Positions 19,924 to 29,333 of a stretch of 50,859 nt of DNA are shown piece by piece (within the stretch, counting starts at the first letter, position 1; each line of letters starts with the position of its first letter). Location: NCBI GenBank assembly GCA_005883675.1, contig VBCM01000194.1, positions 1 to 50,859 of the forward strand, read 5' to 3'. The position numbers were made by a program, and so were the translations under genes. The notes under the pieces are model-generated. The model searched no databases, was not told the DNA's origin, and saw only the letters and a list, made by a program, of their open reading frames with translations. Source of the stretch: Betaproteobacteria bacterium. GTDB lineage: Bacteria; Pseudomonadota; Gammaproteobacteria; Burkholderiales; SG8-39.

Positions 19924-20976
19924 TCATCCCGGCGCGCGCTCGCGCCGCGACTTGTAGCCGCGCACCGCGTCGAGGCTTTCCGAGATCGTGGGCATATCGA
20001 AAGTGATGGACATGCCGGAGAGCTGCTTCAACTGCGCCACGGCGTCGCCGGTCGACTTGGAGCGCGGGTCGAAATAGCGCTGCACCCAGGCGGCGGTGGC
20101 GCGCAAGTCCTCACGGTAGCCCGCTTCGTCGCGCGCGAGAAGCGATGCGCGCGCGTTGAGGAGCCTCAGGCGCAGGTTCTCGCGCACGAAATAGGCCTGC
20201 GAGGGCGGCAGCAGCGGCGGCTCGGCTGCGCCCATGCGCCGCACGACGATGAGCTGCGAGAGCTCGTTCCACACCTCGGCGGCGAGCCGCGCGAACAGGC
20301 CGCGATCCGCGGCGCTCGCTCTGGCGGGCATCTCGCGCTCCGTGCGCTCCTCGAAGGCGAGCGGCAGCGAATCGATCGAAGCGATCAGATTGTCCAGGCG
20401 CATCGCCATCGCCGGGAAGTCCACCACCGGTGCTGCCTTGAGGCGCTCGATGTCGCGCGCGAGCGCGCGGCGGATCGGCGCGAATTGCGGGCGGTCGGCG
20501 CGCGCCAGGCGCGCCTCGGCGAGCTGCAGCGCAAGGAGCGCCGCGCGCACGTTGCGCGCGAGCTGCAGCTGCTGCGACGCGATGGCCAGCACCTGCTCGA
20601 TCTCGGCGAGCTGCCACTCGTCGCGGTTGCGCGAGAGATCCTGGTAGAGCGCCTCGAGCGCGAGCTGCTGGCTCTGCGACTCGGCAAGGCGCCCTTCGAG
20701 CTGGCCGAGCCTCGCCTGCGCCTCGCGCACGGCTTCCTGCGCCGTCCGCGCCACCGAGCGCGCATCGCGTGCATCGGATTCGATGTCGCGCAGCCGCCGT
20801 GCAAGCTCATCCTGCGTGGCGGCGATACGGCCGCGCGTGTCGTACCACGCCAGCGCGGCGAGCCCGGCGGCGAGCAGCACGGCGATCAGCACCAGCGTCG
20901 CCATGCGCGATGGCGCGCGCGATGCGGCCGGCGGAGCCGGCGGCGCCGCCGGCGCGGCGGGATCAGTCTCCGGCAT
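19924..20976 (-). CDS. hemX: HemX-like membrane protein
   Basis: 350 residues from ATG 20976, with a TTG one codon earlier as the alternative. A short Pro/Ala-rich cytoplasmic tail (about 1-24) leads into one transmembrane helix (about 25-43). A coiled coil (ARRLRDIESDARDARSVARTAQEAVREAQARLGQLEGRL) and an alpha-helical periplasmic domain with WQLAEIEQVLAIASQQLQLARNV complete it; that last motif is typical of HemX. The family is often misnamed uroporphyrinogen methyltransferase, but it lacks that enzyme's motifs. The start overlaps the hemD end by 14 bases. Confidence 0.88.
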   Translation of the reverse strand: MPETDPAAPAAPPAPPAASRAPSRMATLVLIAVLLAAGLAALAWYDTRGRIAATQDELARRLRDIESDARDARSVARTAQEAVREAQARLGQLEGRLAESQSQQLALEALYQDLSRNRDEWQLAEIEQVLAIASQQLQLARNVRAALLALQLAEARLARADRPQFAPIRRALARDIERLKAAPVVDFPAMAMRLDNLIASIDSLPLAFEERTEREMPARASAADRGLFARLAAEVWNELSQLIVVRRMGAAEPPLLPPSQAYFVRENLRLRLLNARASLLARDEAGYREDLRATAAWVQRYFDPRSKSTGDAVAQLKQLSGMSITFDMPTISESLDAVRGYKSRRERAPG

Positions 20977-21697
20977 CAAAATATCCTACCAGCCGCTCGA
21001 GCAGGTCGTCGTCGCTCGCGGCGGCAACGACCACCTCTCGGGCGCCGCGCGAGCGCGCATGGTTGGCGATGCGCTCGTGCAGCACGAAAACCGGCAACGC
21101 CGCGATCAGTTCGTCGCCGCCCATGGCGCGGAAGTTATCGAGCGCCTGCGCCGACCAGACGACGAGCGCGTGCACCTCGCCGCGGTGCCACGCCGCGACG
21201 AGCGGTGCGGCGTCGGCCGCCGGCTTCACGCGCCGATAGCACACCGCGTACTCAACCACCGCGCCGCGCGCGCTGAGCGTCTCGGAGAGGAGCTCGCGCC
21301 CGGCTTCGCCGCCCACGATGAGCACGCGCTTGCCGGCGAGGCGCTGCATCTCGGGCAGCGCGAGCAGCGCTTCGCTGTCGGCGCCCGCCACGGGCGCGAT
21401 GATCGCTCGGGCGCCCGCGCGCTCGAGCTCGCGGCGCGTACCGGCGCCGACCGCGGCCGCAAGGCGGGGCGGCCACGGCGCTGGTGCGGCCAATGCGACG
21501 CGCACCGCGGAGGGGCTGACGAAGACGGCGAGGTCGTACTCGGTGAGGCGCGAAAGCCCGTCCGGCGTCGCGAGCGGCTGGATCTCGATGGCCGGGAAGA
21601 CGATCGGCTTCGCCCCGCGGCGCTCGAGGAGCCGCGCGAACGGTCCCGCAAGATCGCGCGGACGCGTGAGCACCACACCGCGGCCGGCGAGGCTCAT
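20963..21697 (-). CDS. hemD: Uroporphyrinogen-III synthase
   Basis: 244 residues. The low-conservation HemD fold is recognised by [25 protein letters not shown] at the start and [50 protein letters not shown] and [11 protein letters not shown] follow at the expected places. It closes the hydroxymethylbilane ring with inversion of ring D. ATG 21697 overlaps the hemC stop (ATGA). Homology does not extend into the longer open frame upstream. Confidence 0.92.
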   Translation of the reverse strand: MSLAGRGVVLTRPRDLAGPFARLLERRGAKPIVFPAIEIQPLATPDGLSRLTEYDLAVFVSPSAVRVALAAPAPWPPRLAAAVGAGTRRELERAGARAIIAPVAGADSEALLALPEMQRLAGKRVLIVGGEAGRELLSETLSARGAVVEYAVCYRRVKPAADAAPLVAAWHRGEVHALVVWSAQALDNFRAMGGDELIAALPVFVLHERIANHARSRGAREVVVAAASDDDLLERLVGYFDAGD

Positions 21698-22611
21698 GGT
21701 GTGCGCGGCAGGATCGCGTCCGCGCCTTGGGCCCGCAGCGACTGCGCCGCGCGCGCGCCGACTTCTTCCGGGTCGGTGCCCCCGGCATGCGCGCGCAGCA
21801 CGCGCCGGCCATCGGCGGAAGCGACCAGCGCTTGGAGCTCGACGCGCCCCGCAGTCATCACCGCGTAGGCACCGAGCGGCAGCGCGCAACTGCCACCCAG
21901 GGCCCGGCTCACCGCGCGCTCCGCAAGCACGCATTGCGCGGTGTCCAAGTCCGCAAGGGGCGCGAGCAGTGCGATGAGCTCGGCGCGGGCGCCGCGGCAC
22001 TCGATGCCGAGCGCGCCCTGCCCCGGCGCGGGCAGGCTCTCGTCGATCGGCAGGCGCGCGGAAATCCGCGCGGCCAGCCCGAGACGCACGAGGCCTGCCA
22101 CGGCGAGCACGATCGCGTCATAGTCGCCGCGGTCGAGCTTGGCGATGCGCGTCTCGACATTGCCGCGAAGCAAGCGGACGTCCAAGCGCCGGTAGCGCTC
22201 ACTTACCTGCGCGGCGCGGCGCAAGCTAGAGGTGCCCACCACGGAACTCGGCGGCATATCGGCAAGCGCCCGGTAGCGATTGGAAACCAGCGCATCGCGC
22301 GGGTCTTCGCGCGCGGTGATCGCGGCGAGCGTAAAACCGGGCGGCAATTCGGCGGGCACATCCTTCATCGAGTGCACGGCGAGGTCGGCGCGGCCCTCAG
22401 CCATCGCGGTCTCCAGCTCCTTCACGAAGAGTCCCTTGCCGCCTGCCTGGTCGAGCCGGCGGTCGACGAGCTGGTCGCCGCTCGTCGTCATCGGCAGGAG
22501 CTCTACGCGCATGCCGGGGTGCAGCGCCTCCAGGCGCTCCTTGACGTACCCGGCCTGCCACAGCGCGAGCCGGCTAGCGCGGGTCGCGATCACCAGGCGC
22601 TGAACGCTCAT
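21694..22611 (-). CDS. hemC: Hydroxymethylbilane synthase (porphobilinogen deaminase)
   Basis: 305 residues from ATG 22611. Motifs are [77 protein letters not shown] and [12 protein letters not shown]. The dipyrromethane cofactor cysteine is C242 in [12 protein letters not shown]. It polymerises four porphobilinogens. The start is five bases beyond the algR stop, so the heme genes likely share transcription with algZ-algR. Confidence 0.97.
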   Translation of the reverse strand: MSVQRLVIATRASRLALWQAGYVKERLEALHPGMRVELLPMTTSGDQLVDRRLDQAGGKGLFVKELETAMAEGRADLAVHSMKDVPAELPPGFTLAAITAREDPRDALVSNRYRALADMPPSSVVGTSSLRRAAQVSERYRRLDVRLLRGNVETRIAKLDRGDYDAIVLAVAGLVRLGLAARISARLPIDESLPAPGQGALGIECRGARAELIALLAPLADLDTAQCVLAERAVSRALGGSCALPLGAYAVMTAGRVELQALVASADGRRVLRAHAGGTDPEEVGARAAQSLRAQGADAILPRTP

Positions 22612-22616
22612 TTGCG

Positions 22617-23369
22617 TTATTTGTCCGCGACCAGCTCGCGCACCGCGGGCCACTGGCGGCGGCTCACCGGCAGCCGCTCGGCGATGCCGTCGAGCACCAC
22701 CTGCCAGTGCGCCTCCTCGTCGCCGCCGCCGGTGCGCTCGAAGCCGCGGATCGCGGCACGCGCCACCAGGCAGTTGCGGTGGATGCGCACGAACGGGCCG
22801 CTGAACTCGCGCTCGAGCGCGACTAGCGACTCCTCGATCAGGTGCTCGCGCTCTCGCGTGCGCACCGTGACGTACTTCTGCTCGGCACGCAGGAAGACGA
22901 TGTCCTTGACCGGCACGAGCACGATGCGATGGCGCTCGGCGACCGACAGGTATTCGCGCGGCGCACCGGCCGCGCGCTCGAGGCTTTCGCGCGGCGGGGC
23001 CCCGCCGGCGGCCGCTTTCTTGAGCGCTGCGGCGAGCCGTTCCGCGCGCACCGGCTTCAGCAGATAGTCGAGCGCGCTCAGCTCGAACGCTTCGATGGCG
23101 TGCTTGTCGTGCGCGGTGACAAAGACCACCGCAGGCGCGTTTTCCATCCCTGCGACATGCCGCGCGAGCTCGAGCCCGTCCATGCCCGGCATGCGGATGT
23201 CGAGCAGCAGCACCTGCGCGGCGCTCGCCGGCAGGCGCTCGAGCGCTTCGATGCCGTTTTTCGCCTCGCCGGCCACGATGTTCGGCACCTCGGGGCCGAT
23301 GTCCTGCAAGAGCTCGCGCAGGCGCTCGCGCGCCGGCGCCTCGTCATCGGCGATGAAGACCCGGATCAT
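22617..23369 (-). CDS. algR: LytTR-type response regulator AlgR
   Basis: 250 residues. The receiver domain has the acidic pair DDE (9-10), phosphoacceptor D57 in [12 protein letters not shown] and LKPVRAERL. The C-terminal LytTR DNA-binding domain has [23 protein letters not shown] and [15 protein letters not shown]. AlgR partners with AlgZ in Pseudomonas, where it controls alginate and type IV pili; targets here are unknown. ATG 23369 sits inside the algZ 3' end. Location immediately before hemC matches other beta- and gammaproteobacteria. Confidence 0.94.
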   Translation of the reverse strand: MIRVFIADDEAPARERLRELLQDIGPEVPNIVAGEAKNGIEALERLPASAAQVLLLDIRMPGMDGLELARHVAGMENAPAVVFVTAHDKHAIEAFELSALDYLLKPVRAERLAAALKKAAAGGAPPRESLERAAGAPREYLSVAERHRIVLVPVKDIVFLRAEQKYVTVRTREREHLIEESLVALEREFSGPFVRIHRNCLVARAAIRGFERTGGGDEEAHWQVVLDGIAERLPVSRRQWPAVRELVADK

Positions 23370-24291
23370 GTGCGGCGGTAAGCTCGCGGATGTTCTCGAG
23401 CGCCATGCGGTTGCCGGCGCGCTGGCCGCCCGCCTCGAGGTACGGGTTCTCGATCGCGGCGTACACCCGGTCGCCGTGCCGCTCGATGCGCACCAGCACG
23501 TCGCCGGCGCCGGTGCCGGGCTCGACGCCGTGATACACCGCATTCTCGAGGAGCGGCTGCAGCACCATCGGCGGCAACAGCGCATCGGAGGGCGCGGCGT
23601 CGAGCTCCCAGGTGATGCGCAATCGGTCACCCAGGCGCAGCTGCTCGATCTCGGCGTAGCGCTCGAGCAGCGCGATCTCGTCGGCGAGCCGCACGAATTG
23701 GCGCGCATCGGCCATCAGCGTGCGAAAGAGGTCCGCCAGGTCCTCGAGCGAGCGCTCGGCCCGCTTGGGGTCGCGGCGGATGAGCGCGAGCACCGCATTC
23801 AGGCTGTTGAAGAGGAAGTGCGGGCGGATGCGCGCCTGCAGCGCCTGCAGGCGCGCCTCGGCGAGCGCCGGCGAAAAGGCCTTGGTATGCAGGTGGAAGT
23901 AGGCGAGGAGCGACGCTGCCGCGAGCACCGTGATGGCAAGCGTACGCGGCAGGCTCGGCAGTGCCTCGCCGACGAACGCCCGCACCACGCCGTGATAGGC
24001 CGCGGCGATCGCCGTGGCGATCGCCACCACGGCAAGGCAACCCAGCCAATACGGCAGGCGCGCGAGCAACGCCGAGGCGGCGAAGAGCACGATCAATTCC
24101 ACGAGCAGCAGGGGCTCGAGGAACGCCGCCGCGTACATGAAACGCTCCAACGCGGGCGCCAATGCGCTCGTCGCGTAGAACGCGCCGACGAGCGCAAGCG
24201 CGTTCATGGCCACGAGCACGCGCGCCATGACGGCGAGGTTGCGAAAGTCCGGCAGAACGTCCGGATAGGCGTTTTGCCTTATACTGGGCAT
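23344..24291 (-). CDS. algZ: AlgZ/LytS-type sensor histidine kinase, C-terminally truncated
   Basis: 315 residues from ATG 24291 ([18 protein letters not shown]). Four hydrophobic segments lie between about 22 and 135. The phosphoacceptor motif is [22 protein letters not shown] (H158) and the ATPase N-box is [14 protein letters not shown]. The frame then reads [12 protein letters not shown] and ends after 12 unrelated residues. In relatives about 30 more residues, including the last ATP-binding glycine box, follow NIRE. In the third frame the bases just before the algR ATG encode AYRRT and a stop, matching the usual AlgZ ending (PYRRT-like). A short internal loss with frameshift near 23375-23390 is therefore suspected. 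Kinase activity may be impaired. Confidence 0.85.
   Translation of the reverse strand: MPSIRQNAYPDVLPDFRNLAVMARVLVAMNALALVGAFYATSALAPALERFMYAAAFLEPLLLVELIVLFAASALLARLPYWLGCLAVVAIATAIAAAYHGVVRAFVGEALPSLPRTLAITVLAAASLLAYFHLHTKAFSPALAEARLQALQARIRPHFLFNSLNAVLALIRRDPKRAERSLEDLADLFRTLMADARQFVRLADEIALLERYAEIEQLRLGDRLRITWELDAAPSDALLPPMVLQPLLENAVYHGVEPGTGAGDVLVRIERHGDRVYAAIENPYLEAGGQRAGNRMALENIRELTAAHDPGLHRR
24280..24285 (+). promoter_or_regulatory. Possible -10 element for argH in the algZ-argH divergent region
   Basis: TATACT (five of six bases of the consensus) occurs at 24280-24285 on the plus strand, at the beginning of algZ and about 50 bases before argH ATG. The -35 region 17 bases upstream (ACGTCC) is poor. 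The 45-base gap between the two divergent start codons is AT-richer than its surroundings and must hold both promoters. Confidence 0.3.
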
Positions 24292-24336
24292 GGTTACGAA
24301 CAAGTCTTAAACTGTATTCAAGCTCATTGTGCGAGC

Positions 24337-25671
24337 ATGGCGAGCAAGCCGCAACCTTGGTCTGGCCGCTTCAGGGAGCCGGTCGACGAGCGCGTAAAGC
24401 GCTTCAGCGCCTCGGTTGATTTCGATCGACGGCTTGCCGCACAGGACATCGCCGCCTCCCTTGCCCATGCGCGCATGCTGGCCCGCGTAGGCATCATCAA
24501 GAAAGCGGATCTTACGGCGATCGAGCGCGGCCTCGCACGCGTGCGCCGCGAGATCGAGAAGGGCGAGTTCGCCTGGTCGCGCGATGCCGAGGACGTGCAT
24601 CTCAACATCGAGCGCCGGCTCACCGCGCTCGTCGGCGAGGCGGGCAAGCGCCTGCATACGGCGCGCTCGCGCAACGACCAGGTGGCCACCGACCTGCGGC
24701 TCTGGCTGCGCGAGGAGATCGACGCCATCGATAAGCTGCTCAGCGGCCTATTGCGCGCGCTGATCGCGCAAGCGGAGCGCCATGCCGCGCTGGTAATGCC
24801 TGGCTTCACCCACCTGCAAGTGGCGCAGCCGGTCACCTTCGGGCACCACCTGCTCGCCTACGTCGCCATGCTCGAGCGCGATCGCGAGCGCTTGGCGCAA
24901 TGCCGCTCGCGCGTGAACCGGCTGCCGCTCGGCGCCGCCGCGCTCGCCGGCACGAGCTTCCCGATCGACCGCGCGCGGGTCGCGCAAGAGCTGCAATTCG
25001 AAGGCTTGTGCGAGAACTCGATCGATGCGGTGTCCGATCGGGATTTTGCAATCGAATTCTGCGCCTGCGCCGCGATCGCGATGATGCATCTGTCGCGCCT
25101 GGCCGAGGAGCTCGTGCTGTGGTCGAGCCAGCGCTACGGCTTCGTGCGGCTGCCGGATCGCTATTGCACCGGCTCGTCGATCATGCCGCAGAAGAAGAAC
25201 CCCGACGTGCCGGAGCTCGTGCGCGGCAAGAGCGCTCGCGTGTTCGGCTCGCTCGTCGCGCTGCTTACGCTCATGAAGGCGCAGCCGCTCGCCTACAACA
25301 AGGACAACCAGGAAGACAAGGAGCCGCTGTTCGACGCGGTGGACACCCTCAAGGACTGCCTCGCGATCTTTACCGGCCTCATTCAGGGGCTCGCGCCGGT
25401 GCCGCGCGCGATGCGCGCGGCGCTCGCCGAGGGGCATGCCACGGCCACCGATCTTGCCGACTACCTGGTGCGCAAGGGCATGGCCTTTCGCGATGCGCAT
25501 GAGGTCGTCGCGCGTGCGGTGCGCGAAGCGGAGGGCCGCAATACCGATCTCGCGCGGCTGCCGCTCGCCACGCTCAAGCGCTTCTCGCCGCAGATCGGCG
25601 CGGACGTGCGCCGCGTGCTCACGCCCGAGGGCTCGGTAGCCGCGCGCAGCCATGTCGGCGGCACTGCGCCA
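24337..25671 (+). CDS. argH: Argininosuccinate lyase; normal C-terminus and stop codon missing
   Basis: 445 recognisable residues from ATG 24337. Landmarks are [93 protein letters not shown]-like [13 protein letters not shown], the superfamily signature [15 protein letters not shown] and [17 protein letters not shown]. It cleaves argininosuccinate to arginine and fumarate. After GGTAP (base 25671) the usual final helix (QVRAAI...) and stop are absent, and the frame runs open through the next gene to 26760. Coordinates given cover only the ArgH-like part. A loss of the argH tail plus intergenic sequence, fusing it to the kinase start, would explain this. Confidence 0.9.
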
Positions 25672-26932
25672 GTATCCCGTGCGCCGCAAGCTCGGCGAGG
25701 GAGCGAGCTCCGAGGTCTACCAATGCTACGACCCGTTCAACGATCGCGACGTCGCGATCAAGGTCGCCTTCCCGGAGAAGTTCCAGGATCCGGAGCGCGG
25801 CCGGCTCTACAAGAAGCTTTTCCTCACCGAGGCATCGCTCGCCGGGAAGCTGCAGCACCCGCACATCTGCCAGATCTACGACGCAGTGGCGGAAGAGAAG
25901 CTCCATTACATCGTCATGGAGTACGTCGACGGCGGCACGATCGAGAAGTACTGCCGCCCCGAGGCGCTGCTGCCGGTCGAGCGCGCGGTGGAAATCATCT
26001 TCAAGTGCACGCGGGCGCTCGAGTTCGCGCAGCAGCTGGGCATCACGCACCGCGACTTAAAGCCCGCCAACATCCTGCACACCGGCGAGACGCAGGTGAA
26101 GATCACCGATTTCGGCGCGGCGCTCATCGCGAGCGGCGATACGACGCAGATTCGCTCGATCGGCTCGCCCGCCTACATGTCGCCCGAGCAAGTGAAGGAG
26201 GCCGCGGTCGACCACCGCAGCGACATTTATTCGATCGGCGTGGTGATGTATCACCTGCTCACCGGCCGGCTGCCGTTCGAGGGCGCAAACAGCTACAGCC
26301 TGGTCTACCAGATCACCCATGCGCCGGCCGCGCCGCCCTCGCGGCTGCGGCCCGCACTGGCGCCCGAGATCGACGCCGTGGTGATGCAGGCGATGGCGCG
26401 CGAGCGGGGGGAGCGCTTCCAGGACTGGGCGGCGTTCTCGCGCGAGCTCGCGCACGTGTTCCGCCCCGGGCGCAGCGTCGCCCGCAGGGCGCAGAGGTTC
26501 GCCGACTCCGATCGCTTGGAGACACTGCGCACGCTCGCTTTTTTCCAGGAGTTCTCCGACGCCGAGCTGTGGGAGGTGGCGCACATCTCCACGTGGCGCC
26601 ATGCGCAGGCGGGCCAGCCGCTGATGAAGGAAAGCGAGCCGGGCGACGAGTTCTGCATCCTCGCCGAAGGCGAAGTGAAGGTGACGAAGCGCGGCCGGCT
26701 GCTGAGTGTCCTCGGCGCGGGCGAGCCGTTCGGCGAGATGGCTTATCTCTCGAAGAATGACAAGCGCCGCGGCGCCGATGTCACGGTGAGCGCGGAGGCG
26801 GACATCATCTACATTCCCACGGCCAAGCTCGCGCGAGTCTCCGAAGGCTGCCGGCACAACTTCGATCGCGCCTTCATGGCGATCCTCGCCGAGCGCCTCG
26901 CCAAAGCCAACCTGCGGCTTTCCGGCGTATAG
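25652..26932 (+). CDS. Ser/Thr protein kinase with C-terminal cyclic-nucleotide-binding domain, copy 1
   Basis: 426 residues. The Hanks-type kinase domain (about 8-270) has the glycine loop [12 protein letters not shown]37, E60, HRDLKPAN (D135, N140), DFG 153-155 and [11 protein letters not shown]. There is no transmembrane helix. From about 285 a cNMP-binding domain follows, with [15 protein letters not shown] and [18 protein letters not shown]. The usual R-S-A-T phosphate-binding pattern is altered to R-G-A-D. Protein phosphorylation gated by a cyclic nucleotide is a reasonable inference. The ATG lies within the argH coding part, and the N-terminal five residues may be a by-product of the junction there. 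The next gene is a paralogue. Confidence 0.9.
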   Translation: MSAALRQYPVRRKLGEGASSEVYQCYDPFNDRDVAIKVAFPEKFQDPERGRLYKKLFLTEASLAGKLQHPHICQIYDAVAEEKLHYIVMEYVDGGTIEKYCRPEALLPVERAVEIIFKCTRALEFAQQLGITHRDLKPANILHTGETQVKITDFGAALIASGDTTQIRSIGSPAYMSPEQVKEAAVDHRSDIYSIGVVMYHLLTGRLPFEGANSYSLVYQITHAPAAPPSRLRPALAPEIDAVVMQAMARERGERFQDWAAFSRELAHVFRPGRSVARRAQRFADSDRLETLRTLAFFQEFSDAELWEVAHISTWRHAQAGQPLMKESEPGDEFCILAEGEVKVTKRGRLLSVLGAGEPFGEMAYLSKNDKRRGADVTVSAEADIIYIPTAKLARVSEGCRHNFDRAFMAILAERLAKANLRLSGV

Positions 26933-26945
26933 GCTGAGATTCGGC

Positions 26946-28220
26946 ATGGACCGGGTCGCGAACTACCCCATCGTGCGCAAGCTCGGCGAAGGGGCCACTT
27001 CCGAAGTGTTCCTGTGCCAGGACCCGTTTCGCAATCGCGAGGTCGCGGTGAAGCGCATCTTTCCCGAGGCACTGCGCGACCCGGTGCGCGGACGGCTCTT
27101 CCGCAAGCTCTTCTTCACCGAGGCGTCGCTCGCCGGCAAGCTCGAGCATCCGCACATCGCCCAGATCTACGACGCGGGCATCGGCGAGGATTCGGGCTAC
27201 ATCGTCATGGAGTACGTCGCGGGCGGCACCATGGAGGGCTACTGCGCGCCGGGGAACCTGCTCGCGCTCGAGCAGGTGGTGGAGATCGTCTTCAAATGCA
27301 CCCGCGCGCTCGCCTACGCCCACATGCTCGGGGTCACGCACCGCGACATCAAGCCGGGCAACATCCTGTATGCCGGCTCGCCGACCGACGTGCGCATCAG
27401 CGACTTCGGCCTGGCGCTCAATATCGGCGCCGAGACCACGCAGATCACCGGCGTCGGCTCGCCCGCCTACATGTCGCCGGAGCAGATCCGCGAGGAGCTG
27501 GTGGACCACCGCACGGACCTCTATTCGCTCGGCGTGGTGATGTACCAGATGCTCACGGGCGTGCTGCCGTTCCGCGGCAGCAACAAGTACGCCATGATCT
27601 ACCAGATCACGCAGCACGAGCCGCCGCCGCCCTCGGCGGAACGGCGGCAGGTGCCGGCGTCGCTCGACCGCATCGTGCGGCGCGCGATGCACAAGGAGGC
27701 GGCGAAGCGCTACCAGAGCGGCGACGAGTTCGCCGAGGACCTGATCGCGGCGCTGCGCGCCGGGCTCGGCGAGCCGCGGCGCGAATTCGGTGATGCCGAC
27801 AAGTTCGCGCTGCTGCGCTCGATGCGCTTCTTTGCCGCCTTTACCGACCAGGAGCTGTGGGAGGTGGTGAAGCACGGCATCTGGGAGCAGGTCGGCACCG
27901 GCACGGTCGTCCTGCGCGAAGGCGAAGCGGGCGACTTCTTCTGCGTGCTGATCGACGGCGAGATGCGCGTCAGCAAGAACAAGAAGCTGCTCACGGTGCT
28001 CGGGCCCGGCGAGCCCTTCGGCGAGATGACTTACCTTTCGGCGAGCGACCCGCAGCGCAGCGCCACCGTCGCGGCGAGCGCGGCCTCGCGCATCCTGCGC
28101 ATGCGCGTCGCGGATCTCGAGCAGGCGAGCGTCTCCTGCCGCAGCAAATTCGATCGCGCCTTCATCGGCATACTCGTCGAGCGGCTCAACCTCGCCAATA
28201 CGCGCCTTACCTCGGGATGA
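26946..28220 (+). CDS. Ser/Thr protein kinase with C-terminal cyclic-nucleotide-binding domain, copy 2
   Basis: 424 residues with the same architecture as the preceding gene and extensive similarity along the whole length. Kinase landmarks are KLGEGATSEVF, K36, E59, HRDIKPGN (D134, N139), DFG 153-155 and [11 protein letters not shown]. The C-terminal domain has AGDFFCVLIDGEMRV and FGEMTYLSASDPQRSATV, where the phosphate-binding R-S-A-T is intact, unlike copy 1. It starts 13 bases after copy 1 and ends in an ATGA overlap with the sugar kinase gene. All catalytic residues are present, so both kinases look active. Confidence 0.92.
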   Translation: MDRVANYPIVRKLGEGATSEVFLCQDPFRNREVAVKRIFPEALRDPVRGRLFRKLFFTEASLAGKLEHPHIAQIYDAGIGEDSGYIVMEYVAGGTMEGYCAPGNLLALEQVVEIVFKCTRALAYAHMLGVTHRDIKPGNILYAGSPTDVRISDFGLALNIGAETTQITGVGSPAYMSPEQIREELVDHRTDLYSLGVVMYQMLTGVLPFRGSNKYAMIYQITQHEPPPPSAERRQVPASLDRIVRRAMHKEAAKRYQSGDEFAEDLIAALRAGLGEPRREFGDADKFALLRSMRFFAAFTDQELWEVVKHGIWEQVGTGTVVLREGEAGDFFCVLIDGEMRVSKNKKLLTVLGPGEPFGEMTYLSASDPQRSATVAASAASRILRMRVADLEQASVSCRSKFDRAFIGILVERLNLANTRLTSG

Positions 28221-29026
28221 ACTTCGGCGAGCTCGGCCTCAGCGCCGCCGAGCCGGTGAGCGGCGGCTGCATCCACCGCTGCTACCGCGCGCAGCGCGAC
28301 GGCCGAGCCGTGTTCCTCAAGCTGAACGAGGCGCGCTTTGCCGATGCCTTCGCCGCCGAAGCAGACGGCCTTGCCGCGCTGCGCGCTGCCGGCTGCCGCG
28401 CCCCCGAGCCGATCGCGCACGGCACGGCGGGCGCGAGCGCTTACCTGCTGCTCGAGTTCCTGGAACTGCGCTCCGGCGGCGACTTCGCGTCCCTCGGCAC
28501 CATGCTCGCCGCCATGCATCGCCGCCAGGCGGAGCGCTACGGCTGGCCGCGCGACAACTACATCGGCGCCACGGCCCAGCCGAACGGCTGGTCGGAGAGC
28601 TGGATGGCGTTCTGGCGCGAACGGCGCCTGGAACCGCAGCTCGCGCTCGCCGCGCGCAATGGCTACCGGATCGATGTGCCGCCGGTGTGGCAGCTGCTCG
28701 AGGGTCATGAGCCCGCGCCATCGCTGCTGCATGGCGATCTGTGGAGCGGCAATGCGGGCTTTCTGCCCGACGGCGCGCCGGCGCTCTTCGACCCTGCGGT
28801 GTACTACGGCGACCGGGAAGCAGATCTCGCCATGACCGAGCTCTTCGGCGGCTTTGCGCGGCAGTTCTACGCGGCGTACGAAGCCGCGTGGCCGTTAGCG
28901 CCCGGCTATGCGCGGCGCAAGCACCTCTATAACCTCTATCACCTGCTCAACCATCTCAACCTCTTCGGCGGCGGCTATCTGGCGCAGGTGCGCTCGGCGC
29001 TACGCCTTCTGGCGCGTGGCCTCTAG
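28217..29026 (+). CDS. Fructosamine kinase family protein
   Basis: 269 residues. Family marks are PVSGGCIHRCYRA, FLKLNEA, EADGLAALRAAGC, LLLEFLEL, WPRDNYIGATAQPNGWSESWMAFWRERRLEPQL and the catalytic loop SLLHGDLWSGNAGF. FDPAVYYGDREADLAMTELFGG (metal-binding aspartate) and LYNLYHLLNHLNLFGGGYL complete the pattern. These enzymes phosphorylate ketosamines or ribulosamines on glycated proteins, leading to deglycation. Translation is probably coupled to the kinase gene upstream (ATGA). The 3' end overlaps that of grxD by 27 bases. Confidence 0.9.
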   Translation: MNFGELGLSAAEPVSGGCIHRCYRAQRDGRAVFLKLNEARFADAFAAEADGLAALRAAGCRAPEPIAHGTAGASAYLLLEFLELRSGGDFASLGTMLAAMHRRQAERYGWPRDNYIGATAQPNGWSESWMAFWRERRLEPQLALAARNGYRIDVPPVWQLLEGHEPAPSLLHGDLWSGNAGFLPDGAPALFDPAVYYGDREADLAMTELFGGFARQFYAAYEAAWPLAPGYARRKHLYNLYHLLNHLNLFGGGYLAQVRSALRLLARGL

Positions 29027-29332
29027 CAGCTTCTGCAGCTCGCCCGACTGGTACATCTCGCGCATGATGTCCGAGCCGCCGATGAACTCGCCGTTGATGT
29101 AGAGCTGCGGAATCGTCGGCCAGTTGGCGTACTCCTTGATCCCCTGGCGGATGTCCGCATCGGCGAGCACGTTGACGGCCGCGAAATCACGCACCCCGCA
29201 GGCGTTCAGCACCTGCACCGCGAGCGCGGAGAAGCCGCATTGCGGGGCCTGCGGCGTGCCTTTCATGTAGAGCACGACGGGCGCGCCCGTCACCTGATCC
29301 TTGATGCGCTGTTTGATGTCCATGGGCGTCAT
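29000..29332 (-). CDS. grxD: Monothiol glutaredoxin (CGFS type)
   Basis: 110 residues. VVLYMKGTPQAPQCGFSALAVQVL contains the CGFS active site (C32), followed by WPTIPQLYINGEFIGGSDIMREMYQSGEL for glutathione binding. Grx4-type proteins carry and deliver Fe-S clusters with BolA partners. ATG 29332 is preferred to ATG 29323, because the AGGCGG just upstream lies at a usable distance and the prmC stop is one base before it. It is the last gene of the hemA operon, as in many proteobacteria. Confidence 0.95.
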   Translation of the reverse strand: MTPMDIKQRIKDQVTGAPVVLYMKGTPQAPQCGFSALAVQVLNACGVRDFAAVNVLADADIRQGIKEYANWPTIPQLYINGEFIGGSDIMREMYQSGELQKLLEATRQKA

Positions 29333-29333
29333 T

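Noticed and set aside
23095-24336. Upstream extension of the argH frame over algR/algZ
   Set aside because: ArgH homology starts at ATG 24337; the upstream part is antisense to algZ-algR and not protein-like.
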